The notes: generated from the letters alone by a model not told the origin. A stretch of 64,000 bases of DNA from CAVXYG01 sp963766005 (GCA_963766005.1 CAVXYG010000008.1:573203-637202); one strand, 5' to 3'; shown: positions 26,554 to 35,636, counted from the stretch's first letter. Numbers and translations are program-made.

Positions 26554-26724
26554 ATGACGCACTACTACGAGGATCTGCTCGCTCGCACCAATCCCGCCGC
26601 GTTCGCGATCGTTCGGGAGTGGGTGCGCCAGCGGTCCGAGGGGCGGCGCCCGCGTGCGCCGCAGGAGCGGGACATGCAGCGAACCGACAGGCGCTTCCCG
26701 GGTTTGCCGGGAAGCCTCATCTGA
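26554..26724 (+). CDS. Small hypothetical protein (56 aa)
   Basis: A 56-residue frame starting MTHYYEDLLART with a plausible amphipathic stretch AFAIVREWVRQR. The residue mix is less Arg/Pro-biased at its start than typical spurious frames here. There is no clear ribosome-binding site, and the last eight codons run into the left arm of the nested-hairpin element. It may be real, or a gene fragment left beside the element. I do not recognise a family. Confidence 0.3.
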   Translation: MTHYYEDLLARTNPAAFAIVREWVRQRSEGRRPRAPQERDMQRTDRRFPGLPGSLI

Positions 26725-26792
26725 GATCGAGTTGCCGGCCTTCCCCGAGGGGATTGGGGCCGCGACTCGATCTGGAGAGGGCTTCCCGGCAA
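26704..26792. repeat. Nested-hairpin element, copy B
   Basis: The outer arms ttgccgggaagc (26704-26715) and gcttcccggcaa (26781-26792) are an exact 12-bp inverted repeat. The stem resumes after a small bulge as agatcgagt/actcgatct (about 26724-26732 with 26765-26773). An inner cccc-ga-gggg hairpin sits in the loop (26743-26752). Outer and inner stem sequences match copy A at 18253-18337, while the inner loop hairpin differs in sequence. It lies between pyk and bldD, which are convergent. Confidence 0.75.
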
Positions 26793-26820
26793 GCAGGCCC
26801 CCGTCCATGGGGCGCGAGCG

Positions 26821-27396
26821 CTACGCCCCTGACGGCTGGCTGACTACGGCGGCTGCTTGCGACGGCGACGGCGACGGCGTGCGCTGGGCAGGTGCGCTCG
26901 GGGTGGTGCTGACAACGACCGAGCGCACCTCGGGATTGAGTACCCCCCACGCCACGAGATCCTCGGCCAACTGGTTGGGGTGGCGGTCGTACATGACTGC
27001 CAGCGTGCGCAGATCGTCCTGCCGGATGGACAGAACACGGCCGTTGTAGTCGCCGCGCTGGGCCTGGATGGCGGCAATGTAGCGCAGGAGCGGCTGGCTG
27101 GCGCTCGTTGGGATCTCGGCCAGCCTTGCCAGGTCGATCACGACGCGCGGGGGCGGCTCGACGGATGTGCCGACGGCGCCGTCGGGCAGCAGTTCGTTGA
27201 CCGGGACGCCGTAGAAGCCGGAGAGTGCGGCCAGCTTCGCCACGGTGATGGCGCGGTCGCCACGCTCATAGGAACCCACCACGACGGCCTTCCACTGGCC
27301 TTCAGATTTCTCCTCCACGCCCTGCAGGGACAGGTTCTGCTGCTGCCGGATTGCGCGAAGGCGTGCGCCGAGCGCCTTTGCGTAGTCGGTTCCCAT
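26821..27396 (-). CDS. bldD: BldD-family developmental regulator, c-di-GMP responsive
   Basis: A 191-residue regulator very close to Streptomyces BldD, which represses developmental genes as a c-di-GMP-bound dimer. The N-terminal helix-turn-helix (about 5-70) includes LSLQGVEEKSEGQWKAVVVGSYERGDRAI. The C-terminal domain keeps both c-di-GMP motifs, Arg114-Gly-Asp116 and Arg125-Gln-Asp-Asp128, at the numbering of Streptomyces BldD; this supports the ATG at 27396, which also has a gggggcaggga site. An ATG at 27420 is possible. A Ser/Pro/Ala-rich tail follows residue 160. The gene is divergent from pyrR, as in Streptomyces. Confidence 0.93.
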   Translation of the reverse strand: MGTDYAKALGARLRAIRQQQNLSLQGVEEKSEGQWKAVVVGSYERGDRAITVAKLAALSGFYGVPVNELLPDGAVGTSVEPPPRVVIDLARLAEIPTSASQPLLRYIAAIQAQRGDYNGRVLSIRQDDLRTLAVMYDRHPNQLAEDLVAWGVLNPEVRSVVVSTTPSAPAQRTPSPSPSQAAAVVSQPSGA

Positions 27397-27428
27397 TCCC
27401 TGCCCCCTCGGAGTCCCCATGACCGTTG

Positions 27429-27506
27429 CTCTGCGTGGCCAGAACGCGAACCAACTCCGCGTGGCAACTACGCAGAGTATTACACCAGCGACGGTACAGC
27501 CCGCAA
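27429..27506 (-). promoter_or_regulatory. bldD promoter with overlapping inverted repeat
   Basis: On the minus strand TTGCGG (27501-27506) and TAATAC (27477-27482) are 18 bp apart and make a plausible vegetative promoter. An inverted repeat ctctgcgt/acgcagag (27429-27436 and 27470-27477) begins at the -10 box and spans the start region, a fitting position for a repressor operator. Autoregulation is known for Streptomyces BldD; that this repeat is the site is inference. Confidence 0.4.
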
Positions 27507-27672
27507 GGCGGTCCCCAAACACCGGTCCATCGACAAGCATGGCAAGTCTGACACGGGCGGCAGCCCCGCGACCCCGGCACCCACTCACGCGCGGAGCGCA
27601 GCCCGGGGCGACGGGTACGGCGACCACTCCCGAGATCGCCGTACCTGTCCCGGGAGCGAGTCAGCACGGTGA

Positions 27673-27678
27673 TACCGT
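27673..27678 (+). promoter_or_regulatory. -10 box of the pyr operon
   Basis: TACCGT would start transcription near 27685, giving a leader of about 74 nt that contains both PyrR-binding-loop matches. No convincing -35 is seen. Confidence 0.4.
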
Positions 27679-27699
27679 CAAAGGGCACACTTCCTGATC

Positions 27700-27717
27700 G
27701 CCGTCCCGCGAGGCGGC
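27700..27717 (+). promoter_or_regulatory. PyrR-binding loop 1 in the pyr leader
   Basis: gccg-tcccgcgagg-cggc fits the PyrR recognition hairpin: a short stem enclosing UCCNGNGAGG. All fixed positions of that consensus are present and the four flanking base pairs are perfect. The site is in the leader 42 nt before the pyrR start codon. Confidence 0.65.
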
Positions 27718-27754
27718 CTGACGACCGCCCAGCGAGGCGGGGGTAGGAGGTCAG
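27718..27754 (+). promoter_or_regulatory. PyrR-binding loop 2 enclosing the pyrR ribosome-binding site
   Basis: ccg-cccagcgagg-cgg (27725-27740) repeats the recognition pattern as CCCNGNGAGG. A lower stem ctgac (27718-27722) with gtcag (27750-27754) would close around it and trap the aggagg Shine-Dalgarno sequence (27745-27750) on the 3' side. This geometry predicts that UMP-bound PyrR blocks translation, as reported for mycobacterial pyr operons. Confidence 0.65.
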
Positions 27755-27758
27755 CGCT

Positions 27759-28334
27759 ATGGCGCTTGCCGAGAGCGGATCCCGACGGGTCCGCGTCGTT
27801 GCAGATTCCCGCGATATCCGCCGCAGTCTCACGCGGATCTCCCACGAACTGCTGGAGCACGCGAAGGGCAGCCGCGACCTAGTCGTGCTGGGGATCCCGA
27901 CCCGGGGCATCTACCTGGCACGACGTATCGCCGCCACCTTGGAGTCCATCGAGGGCGTTGCGATCCCGGTCGGCTCCGTTGATCCCACGATGTACCGCGA
28001 CGACCTGCGCCGCAGCCCGGCGCGGGCGCTGCAGCCCACGGAGATCCCAGCCGGCGGCATCGACGACAAGGTCGTCGTCCTCGTCGACGACGTCCTGTTC
28101 TCCGGGCGAACGGTTCGGGCCGCGCTGGACGCTCTCAACGAGTTCGGCAGGCCGCGTGTCGTCCGACTGGCCGTCCTGGTGGACCGCGGTCACCGCGAGC
28201 TGCCCATCCGGGCCGACCACGTGGGCAAGAACGTCACGACCTCGCGCGAGGACACGGTGCGCGTGCTGCTGAGCGAGATGGACGGCACCGACGCCGTCGA
28301 AGTCATTCACGGCGCCGAGGGGAAGTCGTCATGA
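27759..28334 (+). CDS. pyrR: PyrR, pyrimidine operon regulator / uracil phosphoribosyltransferase
   Basis: PyrR binds pyr leader RNA when UMP is plentiful and has uracil phosphoribosyltransferase activity in many species. The 191 residues include the PRPP motif VVVLVDDVLFSGRT and the early GIPTRGIYLA loop. ATG 27759 is 8 nt from aggagg. It is the first gene of the pyr operon, and two PyrR-loop matches in its own leader indicate feedback. It overlaps pyrB by 4 bases (ATGA). Confidence 0.95.
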   Translation: MALAESGSRRVRVVADSRDIRRSLTRISHELLEHAKGSRDLVVLGIPTRGIYLARRIAATLESIEGVAIPVGSVDPTMYRDDLRRSPARALQPTEIPAGGIDDKVVVLVDDVLFSGRTVRAALDALNEFGRPRVVRLAVLVDRGHRELPIRADHVGKNVTTSREDTVRVLLSEMDGTDAVEVIHGAEGKSS

Positions 28335-29287
28335 AGCCACACCTGTTGAGCAGCGCGGACCTCAGCCGCGACGATGCGCTGCGCATTCTGGACACCGCCG
28401 CCGAGATGGAGAATCTCAGCACGGCATCGGTCCGCAAGTCGCCGGCGCTGCGCGGCCGCACCGTGGTGAACCTGTTCTTCGAGGACTCCACACGCACCCG
28501 GATCTCCTTCGAGGCAGCGGCGAAGCGGTTGTCGGCCGATGTCATCAACTTCTCCGCCAAGGGCTCCAGCGTCTCCAAGGGGGAGAGCTTCAAGGACACC
28601 GCGCTGACGCTGGCCGCGATGGGCGCCGACGCCGTGGTCATCCGGCACGGTGCCTCCGGTGCGCCCTACCAACTGGCGCACTCGGGCTGGATCGACGCCG
28701 CCGTCATCAACGCCGGCGACGGGACCCACGAGCATCCCACCCAGGCCCTGCTGGACGCCTACACCATGCGCCGCCATCTCGCCGGTGGGACAGGCGACCT
28801 GGCCGGCCTGCGCATCACGGTCGTCGGTGATGTCCTGCACAGCCGGGTCGCCCGGTCCAACGTGCTGCTGCTGCAGACGCTGGGTGCGCACGTCACGCTC
28901 GTTGCACCGCCGACGCTGCTGCCGGTGGGCGTCGACCGCTGGCCCTGCGATGTCACCTACGACCTCGACGCTCCGCTGCCGGACTCGGATGCCGTCATGA
29001 TGCTGCGGGTCCAGCGGGAGCGGATGAACGCCGCCTTCTTCCCGAGCGCCCACGAGTACTCCCGGCGCTACGGCCTCGACCAGCGCCGCATGGCGATGCT
29101 GCCCGAGCACGCGATCGTCATGCATCCGGGCCCGATGAACCGCGGGATGGAGATCGCCGCCGAGGTCGCCGACGCCGAGCGCTCGGTCATCGTGGAGCAG
29201 GTGTCCAACGGGGTCAGCGTGCGTATGGCTGTGCTGTACCTGCTGCTTGGCGGCGGTTCCGCCGCGCCGGTCGAAGGAGTGAACTGA
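28331..29287 (+). CDS. pyrB: Aspartate carbamoyltransferase, catalytic chain
   Basis: PyrB condenses carbamoyl phosphate with aspartate. The 318-residue protein shows the carbamoyl-phosphate loop FFEDSTRTRISFE, HPTQALLDAYTM, and a late MHPGPMNRGMEI. No pyrI regulatory-chain gene is present, so it is expected to be the unregulated trimer or dihydroorotase-associated form. It overlaps pyrR, and pyrC starts 1 base past its stop. Confidence 0.96.
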   Translation: MKPHLLSSADLSRDDALRILDTAAEMENLSTASVRKSPALRGRTVVNLFFEDSTRTRISFEAAAKRLSADVINFSAKGSSVSKGESFKDTALTLAAMGADAVVIRHGASGAPYQLAHSGWIDAAVINAGDGTHEHPTQALLDAYTMRRHLAGGTGDLAGLRITVVGDVLHSRVARSNVLLLQTLGAHVTLVAPPTLLPVGVDRWPCDVTYDLDAPLPDSDAVMMLRVQRERMNAAFFPSAHEYSRRYGLDQRRMAMLPEHAIVMHPGPMNRGMEIAAEVADAERSVIVEQVSNGVSVRMAVLYLLLGGGSAAPVEGVN

Positions 29288-29288
29288 C

Positions 29289-30635
29289 GTGGCCGATCTC
29301 ATCATCCGCAACGCCGCGATCCTGGGTGGGGAGCCCGCGGACATCGTGGTCACCGCATCCACCATCACGGGGATCGTCGCCCCGGGTCAGGGCGAGCACG
29401 ACAACCCCGACGCGCGGGTCGTCGACGCAACCGGACTGATCGCGCTGCCCGGACTGGTCGATCTGCATACGCACCTGCGCGAGCCCGGCCGGGAGGACGC
29501 CGAGACCATCGAGTCCGGCACCCAAGCGGCAGCGCTGGGCGGGTTCACCGCGGTCCACGCCATGGCGAACACCTACCCGGTGGCCGACACCGCCGGCGTC
29601 GTCGAGCAGGTGTGGCGGCTCGGCCAGGCTGCCGGGTACTGCGAGGTTCGCCCGGTGGGCGCCGTCACGGTGGGTCTTGGCGGTGCGCAGCTGGCGGAAC
29701 TGGGAGCCATGGCGGACTCCGCCGCCGGGGTGCGGGTGTTCTCCGACGACGGCTCCTGCGTGGCCGATGCGGTCATCATGCGGCGGGCGCTGGAGTACGT
29801 GAAGGCCTTCGACGGGGTCGTGGCCCAGCACGCGCAGGAGCCGCGCCTCACCGAGTCCGCCCAGATGAACGAGGGCGAGGTGTCCGCAGTCCTGGGTCTG
29901 CGCGGCTGGCCTGCGGTGGCGGAGGAGGCGATCATCGCCCGGGACACGCTGCTGGCCCATCACGTCGGCTCCCGGCTGCACGTGTGCCACGTCTCCACGG
30001 CGGGCAGCGTCGACATCGTGCGGCGCGCCAAGCAGCAGGGCATCGCGGTCACCGCCGAGGTGACGCCCCACCACTTGTTGCTCACCGACGAATCGGCGCG
30101 CGGCTACGACCCGATCTTCAAGGTGAATCCGCCGCTGCGGACCGTCGCCGATGTCGAGGCGCTGCGCGAGGGGTTGGCGGACGGCACCATCGACATCGTG
30201 GCCACCGACCACGCGCCGCACTCCGTGGAGGACAAGGAGTGCGAGTGGGACTACGCGGCGTTCGGCATGGTGGGTCTGCAGACCGCGCTGTCCGTGGTCG
30301 TGGAGACCATGGTCCGGCCTGGCCGGATGACCTGGGCCGATGTCGCCGACCGGATGTCGAGCGCACCGGCGCGGATTGGCCGCGTCGAGACGCAAGGCCG
30401 ACCCCTGGCCGTCGGGTCGCCGGCGAATATCGTGCTCATCGACCCCGAGGCGACCTGGACGGTGAAGCCGGAGGACCTGGCGGGCAAGGGCCGCAACACG
30501 CCGTTCGCCGGGATGACGCTGCCGGCCATGGTGCGGGCGACCGTCCTGTTCGGGGAGCCGACCGTGCTGGACGGCGCGCTGTGCCGACCCGACCCACGTT
30601 CCCTGACCGAGGCCGTCGCGGCGTCCGCCCGCTGA
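29289..30635 (+). CDS. pyrC: Dihydroorotase
   Basis: PyrC cyclises carbamoyl aspartate to dihydroorotate. The 448-residue type I amidohydrolase has the metal-binding DLHTHLREPGREDAETIESG, KVNPPLRTVADVEAL, and ATDHAPHSVEDKE with the catalytic aspartate. The GTG start at 29289 is the only one close to the pyrB stop. The size fits the larger, active class of dihydroorotase. Confidence 0.96.
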   Translation: MADLIIRNAAILGGEPADIVVTASTITGIVAPGQGEHDNPDARVVDATGLIALPGLVDLHTHLREPGREDAETIESGTQAAALGGFTAVHAMANTYPVADTAGVVEQVWRLGQAAGYCEVRPVGAVTVGLGGAQLAELGAMADSAAGVRVFSDDGSCVADAVIMRRALEYVKAFDGVVAQHAQEPRLTESAQMNEGEVSAVLGLRGWPAVAEEAIIARDTLLAHHVGSRLHVCHVSTAGSVDIVRRAKQQGIAVTAEVTPHHLLLTDESARGYDPIFKVNPPLRTVADVEALREGLADGTIDIVATDHAPHSVEDKECEWDYAAFGMVGLQTALSVVVETMVRPGRMTWADVADRMSSAPARIGRVETQGRPLAVGSPANIVLIDPEATWTVKPEDLAGKGRNTPFAGMTLPAMVRATVLFGEPTVLDGALCRPDPRSLTEAVAASAR

Positions 30636-30637
30636 TC

Positions 30638-31201
30638 ATGGCATTCCCGATGCCGACCGTGCTGCTGGCACAGGACCTCACCGAGCAGGCGCCGGTCACG
30701 GCCTGGCCGGAGCGGTTGGGCCTGACCGCCGCGGTCCTGCTCGCCACGGTCGTCGCGGTGTGGGCCATGTGGCGCAACTGGCGCAAGCGCATCGCGCGTC
30801 AGGACTGGGTGCAGACCTACCCGCTGCCGGGCCGCGAGTTCGTGCCCCGCCTGGAGCTGTCGGGACGGTACGTGGCCTGCGTTCCCACCGAGGACTGGCT
30901 GGAGCGCATCGCGGCGAACGGTCTGGGGATGCCGGGGCGTGCGGACATCCTGGTGGGAGCCGACGGCGTGCTGATCAGGCGTGACGGCGCGCTGGACGTG
31001 TTCCTGCCGGCCGGGCAGATTGTGGAGGCCACCTCGGCGAAAGGCATCGCCCAGGAGGTCTACGAGCGCGACGGCATCGTCGCGATCACGTGGCGCAGCG
31101 GTCTGCGCAGCATCACGACCGGCCTGCGGCTCCCGCGCGCGGCCGAGCATGTCGCACTGCTGGATGCGGTGTCTGAGCTGATCGGGAAGGCGGAAGTATG
31201 A
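30638..31201 (+). CDS. Membrane-anchored protein of the pyr operon (PH-like domain)
   Basis: A 187-residue protein with one membrane helix at about 27-46, a basic patch WRNWRKRIARQ, and a soluble domain of about 130 residues rich in beta-strand (ADILVGADGVLIRR, LDVFLPAGQIVEAT). A bacterial PH-like fold is likely. A protein of this type sits between pyrC and carA in other actinobacteria. The function is unknown. ATG 30638 is 2 bases past the pyrC stop, and its stop overlaps carA by 4 bases, so it is clearly part of the operon. Confidence 0.85.
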   Translation: MAFPMPTVLLAQDLTEQAPVTAWPERLGLTAAVLLATVVAVWAMWRNWRKRIARQDWVQTYPLPGREFVPRLELSGRYVACVPTEDWLERIAANGLGMPGRADILVGADGVLIRRDGALDVFLPAGQIVEATSAKGIAQEVYERDGIVAITWRSGLRSITTGLRLPRAAEHVALLDAVSELIGKAEV

Positions 31202-32343
31202 CGACCACGGCGGAACCGGCCGTACTGGTGCTGGAGGACGGCGTGCAGTTCCGCGGCCGCGCCTACGGGGCGGTCGGCACGACCTTCGGCGAGGCGGTGT
31301 TCGCAACCGGGATGACCGGGTACCAGGAGACGCTGACCGATCCCTCCTACCATCGGCAGGTCGTCGTGCAGACGGCGCCGCACATCGGCAACACCGGCGT
31401 GAACGACGAGGACCCGGAGTCCTCGCGGATCTGGGTGTCCGGCTACGTGGTCCGCGACCCTGCTCGCCGGGTGAGCAACTGGCGCGCAACCCGATCGCTG
31501 GACGAGGACTTGATCGAGGCCGGCGTCGTGGGCATCAGCGGCATCGACACCAGGGCCCTGACCCGGCACCTGCGCGAGCGCGGCGCCATGCGGGTCGGCA
31601 TCTTCAGCGGAGACGCTGCGGCCGCGCCGGACCACCTCGACCAGGTCCTGGCCAGCCCGGGGATGGCAGGAGCGGACCTCACCGCCGATGTCTCCACGGC
31701 CCGGCCCTACGTCGTCCCCGCCCTTGGGCAGCGCCGCTTCGGCGTGGCGGCGATCGACCTGGGGATCAAGGCGATGACGCCGCACCTCATGGCGCAGCGG
31801 GGGATCGAGGTGACCGTGCTGCCGGCCCACACGACAGCCGATGAGCTGCTGAGCCAGGGGGCCGACGGCATCTTCTTCTCCAACGGTCCGGGTGACCCGT
31901 CGACGGCGGACCACGCGGTCGCCCTGATGCAGGCAGCGCTGAGATCCGGCACACCGGTCTTCGGCATCTGCTTCGGCAACCAGATCCTCGGCCGTGCTCT
32001 GGGGATGGGCACCTACAAGTTGAAGTACGGGCACCGCGGCATCAACCAGCCGGTGATGGACCTGGCGACGACGAAGGTCGAGGTCACCGCGCACAACCAC
32101 GGGTTCGCGGTTGATGCTCCGCGCGGGGGCCCCTTCGACACGCCGTTCGGCCGGGCGGAGGTCAGCCACGTCTGCCTCAACGACGATGTGGTCGAGGGGC
32201 TGCGCCTGCTCGACGCCCCGGCGTTCAGCGTGCAGTACCACCCCGAGGCCGCAGCGGGACCGCACGATTCGGCGTCCTTGTTCGACCGCTTCTGCGACCT
32301 CATGGCAGGCGGGGGCCACAACACCACGGAGGGGCAGTCCTGA
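31198..32343 (+). CDS. carA: Carbamoyl-phosphate synthase, small (glutaminase) chain
   Basis: CarA releases ammonia from glutamine for CarB. The 381-residue protein has the N-terminal CarA domain (FGEAVFATGMTGYQETLTDPSY) and a class I amidotransferase domain with Cys in FGICFGNQILGRALG and the His-Glu pair in QYHPEAAAGP. It overlaps the upstream membrane-protein gene by 4 bases and shares 1 base with carB (TGATG). Confidence 0.96.
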   Translation: MTTTAEPAVLVLEDGVQFRGRAYGAVGTTFGEAVFATGMTGYQETLTDPSYHRQVVVQTAPHIGNTGVNDEDPESSRIWVSGYVVRDPARRVSNWRATRSLDEDLIEAGVVGISGIDTRALTRHLRERGAMRVGIFSGDAAAAPDHLDQVLASPGMAGADLTADVSTARPYVVPALGQRRFGVAAIDLGIKAMTPHLMAQRGIEVTVLPAHTTADELLSQGADGIFFSNGPGDPSTADHAVALMQAALRSGTPVFGICFGNQILGRALGMGTYKLKYGHRGINQPVMDLATTKVEVTAHNHGFAVDAPRGGPFDTPFGRAEVSHVCLNDDVVEGLRLLDAPAFSVQYHPEAAAGPHDSASLFDRFCDLMAGGGHNTTEGQS

Positions 32344-35300
32344 TGCCGCGTCGCGACGACATCCACAGCGTCCTGGTCATCGGCTCCGGCCCGATCGTCA
32401 TCGGGCAGGCCGCGGAGTTCGACTACTCCGGCACCCAGGCCTGCCGCGTGCTGAGGGCCGAGGGGCTGCGGGTCATCCTCATCAACTCCAACCCCGCCAC
32501 GATCATGACCGACCCCGAGTTCGCCGACGCGACCTACGTGGAGCCGATCACGCCCGAGATCGTGGAGATGATCATCGCCAAGGAGCGCCCGGACGCGCTG
32601 CTGCCCACGCTCGGGGGCCAGACGGCCCTCAACACCGCGATCGCCCTGCACGAGGCAGGGGTCCTGCGCGCCTACGACGTCGAGCTCATCGGTGCCAACG
32701 TCGAGGCGATCCAGCGCGGGGAGAACCGGGAGCGGTTCAAGGAGATCGTCGACTCGATCGGCGGGGAGAGCGCCCGCAGCCACATCTGCCACTCGATGTC
32801 CGAGTGCCTGGCGGCCGCCGAGGACCTCGGCTACCCCCTCGTGGTGCGGCCTTCCTTCACCATGGGCGGCGCCGGATCCGGCTTCGCCTACGACGAGGTC
32901 GGCCTGAGGCGGATCGCCGGTGCCGGTCTGCTGGCCAGTCCGACCACAGAGGTCCTGCTCGAGGAGTCGATCCTCGGTTGGAAGGAGTACGAGCTCGAGC
33001 TGATGCGCGACCACAAGGACAACGTGGTCGTCGTGTGCTCCATCGAGAACCTGGACCCGATGGGGGTCCATACGGGCGACTCCATCACCGTGGCACCCTC
33101 GCTCACCCTGACCGACCGCGAGTACCAGCGGCTGCGCGACCTGGGGATCGCGATCATCCGGGCGGTCGGCGTCGACACCGGGGGCTGCAACATCCAGTTC
33201 GCGGTGAACCCCGACGACGGCCGGATCATCGTCATCGAGATGAACCCGCGCGTGTCGCGCTCCTCGGCCCTGGCGTCGAAGGCGACCGGTTTCCCGATCG
33301 CCAAGATCGCCGCGCGGTTGGCCATCGGGTACAGCCTGGATGAGATCCCCAACGACATCACGGCCGAGACGCCGGCGTCGTTCGAGCCCACGCTGGACTA
33401 CATCGTGGTCAAGGTGCCCCGCTTCGCGTTCGAGAAGTTCCCCAATGCCGACGCGACCCTGACCACGACGATGAAGAGCGTCGGGGAGGCCATGGCCATC
33501 GGGCGCAACTTCCCCGAGGCGCTGCAGAAGGCGCTGCGCTCCATCGAGAAGCGCGACGCCCCGTTCGACTTCACCGGCGACAAGGCGGCCGTGGACATCC
33601 CGGCCCTGCTGGAGCGGATGGCGGTGCCGCGCGACGGCCGGCTCAACGAGGTCCAGCGCGCGCTGTGGGCCGGGGCGTCGATCGAGCAGGTCCACGAGGC
33701 CACCAAGATCGACCCGTGGTTCCTCGACCAGCTCTGCCAGATCAACGAGATGGCCGACACCCTGGCAGCGGCCGAGCAGGCCGATGCGGAACTGCTCTTC
33801 GCGGCCAAGCGGCTCGGCTTCTCCGACGCGCAGATCGGAGCGATCCGCTCCATGCCCGAGGCCGTCGTCCGCGGGGTGCGCCAGGCGCTCGGTGTGCGCC
33901 CGGTCTACAAGACGGTCGATACCTGCGCCGCGGAGTTCGCCGCCCGGACGCCGTACCACTACTCCTCCTACGACACCGAGACCGAGGTCGAGCCCGGCAC
34001 GGCTGCGAAGGTCATCATTCTCGGTTCCGGGCCCAACCGGATCGGTCAGGGCATCGAGTTCGACTACTCCTGCGTCCACGCCTCGCTCACGCTGCGGGAG
34101 GCCGGCTACGAGACGGTCATGGTGAACTGCAACCCGGAGACGGTGTCGACGGACTACGACACCAGCAGCCGACTGTACTTCGAGCCGTTGACTCTGGAGG
34201 ACGTGCTCGAGATCTACCATGCCGAAGCCGCGACCGGCGAGGTGGCCGGTGTCATCGTGCAGCTGGGCGGGCAGACGCCGCTGGGGCTGGCCCAGGCGCT
34301 GAAGGACGAGGGGGTCCCGGTCGTGGGGACCCCGCCGGAAGCGATCCATCTGGCCGAGGAGCGCGGCGCGTTCGGACGCGTCCTGGCGGCCGCGGACCTG
34401 CCCGCCCCCGCGCACGGCACCGCGTTCTCCTTCGTCGAGGCGCGGGAGATCGCCGAGCGGGTGGGCTATCCGGTCCTCGTGCGGCCCTCCTACGTGCTCG
34501 GCGGTCGCGGCATGGAGATCGTCTACGACGACGAGATGCTGCGCGGCTACCTGGAGCGCGCCACCGACATCAACCCCGACCATCCGGTGCTCGTGGACCG
34601 GTTCCTCGACGACGCCATCGAGATCGATGTCGATGCGCTCTACGACGGGGCGGAACTGTTCCTCGGCGGGGTCATGGAGCACATCGAGGAGGCAGGAATC
34701 CACTCCGGGGACAGCGCCTGCGCGCTGCCGCCGATCACGATGGGCCCCGCCGACATCGAACGCATCCGCCGCAGCACCGAGGCCATCGCTGCCGGGGTCG
34801 GGGTCCGTGGACTGCTGAACGTGCAGTTCGCGATGGCGGGCGACGTCCTGTACGTGCTCGAGGCCAATCCGCGGGCCTCGCGGACCGTGCCGTTCGTGTC
34901 CAAGGCCACGGCGACCCCCCTGGCCAAGGCGTGCGCCCGGATCATGCTCGGCGCCTCCATCAAGGGGTTGCGCGACGAGGGGCTGCTGCCGGAATCCGGC
35001 GACGGCGGCCACCTGCCGATCGGGGCACCTATCGCGGTGAAGGAGGCTGTGCTCCCCTTCGGCCGATTCCACGGCGTCGATACCATCCTCGGCCCGGAGA
35101 TGAAGTCCACCGGGGAGGTCATGGGGATCGACGTGGTCTTCGGCACCGCCTACGCCAAGTCCCAGTCGGCCGCCTACGCCGGCGGTCTGCCCAAGTCGGG
35201 GCGCGCCTTCGTCTCGGTGGCCAACCGGGACAAGCGTTCGATGATCTTTCCGGTGAAGCGCCTGGCCGACCTCGGCTTCGAGATCCTGGCGACGCCGGGC

Positions 35301-35636
35301 ACGGCCGACATCCTGCGGCGCAACGGCCTGCCGGCACGCGTCCTGCGCAAGCAGCACGAGGGCCGCGGCCCCAACGGCGAGCCCACCACCGTGGACGCGA
35401 TCCTCGCAGGGGATGTCGACCTCATCGTCAACACGCCCTTCGGCGTCGGACCCAGGTTGGACGGCTACGAGATCCGCACCGCAGCGGTGGCCCGCGGCGT
35501 GCCGTGCATCACGACGGTGCAGGGCCTGGCGGCGGCGGTGCAGGGTATCGAGGCGCAGCGCAGCGGCGAGATCGGCGTGCGCTCGCTGCAGGAGTACGCC
35601 GCCGACCTCGGTGAGCTGCGCAAGGCGGAGCGGTGA
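32343..35636 (+). CDS. carB: Carbamoyl-phosphate synthase, large chain
   Basis: CarB makes carbamoyl phosphate for both UMP and arginine. The 1097 residues contain two homologous ATP-grasp halves: GSGPIVIGQAAEFDYSG starts the first and GSGPNRIGQGIEFDYSC the second. EMNPRVSRSSALASKATG and EANPRASRTVPFVSKAT are the matching metal sites. The C-terminal MGS-like domain (VFVS to end) is the usual allosteric region for UMP. It overlaps pyrK by 4 bases (GTGA). Confidence 0.97.
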   Translation: MPRRDDIHSVLVIGSGPIVIGQAAEFDYSGTQACRVLRAEGLRVILINSNPATIMTDPEFADATYVEPITPEIVEMIIAKERPDALLPTLGGQTALNTAIALHEAGVLRAYDVELIGANVEAIQRGENRERFKEIVDSIGGESARSHICHSMSECLAAAEDLGYPLVVRPSFTMGGAGSGFAYDEVGLRRIAGAGLLASPTTEVLLEESILGWKEYELELMRDHKDNVVVVCSIENLDPMGVHTGDSITVAPSLTLTDREYQRLRDLGIAIIRAVGVDTGGCNIQFAVNPDDGRIIVIEMNPRVSRSSALASKATGFPIAKIAARLAIGYSLDEIPNDITAETPASFEPTLDYIVVKVPRFAFEKFPNADATLTTTMKSVGEAMAIGRNFPEALQKALRSIEKRDAPFDFTGDKAAVDIPALLERMAVPRDGRLNEVQRALWAGASIEQVHEATKIDPWFLDQLCQINEMADTLAAAEQADAELLFAAKRLGFSDAQIGAIRSMPEAVVRGVRQALGVRPVYKTVDTCAAEFAARTPYHYSSYDTETEVEPGTAAKVIILGSGPNRIGQGIEFDYSCVHASLTLREAGYETVMVNCNPETVSTDYDTSSRLYFEPLTLEDVLEIYHAEAATGEVAGVIVQLGGQTPLGLAQALKDEGVPVVGTPPEAIHLAEERGAFGRVLAAADLPAPAHGTAFSFVEAREIAERVGYPVLVRPSYVLGGRGMEIVYDDEMLRGYLERATDINPDHPVLVDRFLDDAIEIDVDALYDGAELFLGGVMEHIEEAGIHSGDSACALPPITMGPADIERIRRSTEAIAAGVGVRGLLNVQFAMAGDVLYVLEANPRASRTVPFVSKATATPLAKACARIMLGASIKGLRDEGLLPESGDGGHLPIGAPIAVKEAVLPFGRFHGVDTILGPEMKSTGEVMGIDVVFGTAYAKSQSAAYAGGLPKSGRAFVSVANRDKRSMIFPVKRLADLGFEILATPGTADILRRNGLPARVLRKQHEGRGPNGEPTTVDAILAGDVDLIVNTPFGVGPRLDGYEIRTAAVARGVPCITTVQGLAAAVQGIEAQRSGEIGVRSLQEYAADLGELRKAER

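Noticed and set aside
32013..35357. Open frame of about 1100 codons antisense to carB
   Set aside because: A shadow of carB codon bias; the composition is repetitive and no conserved motif is present.
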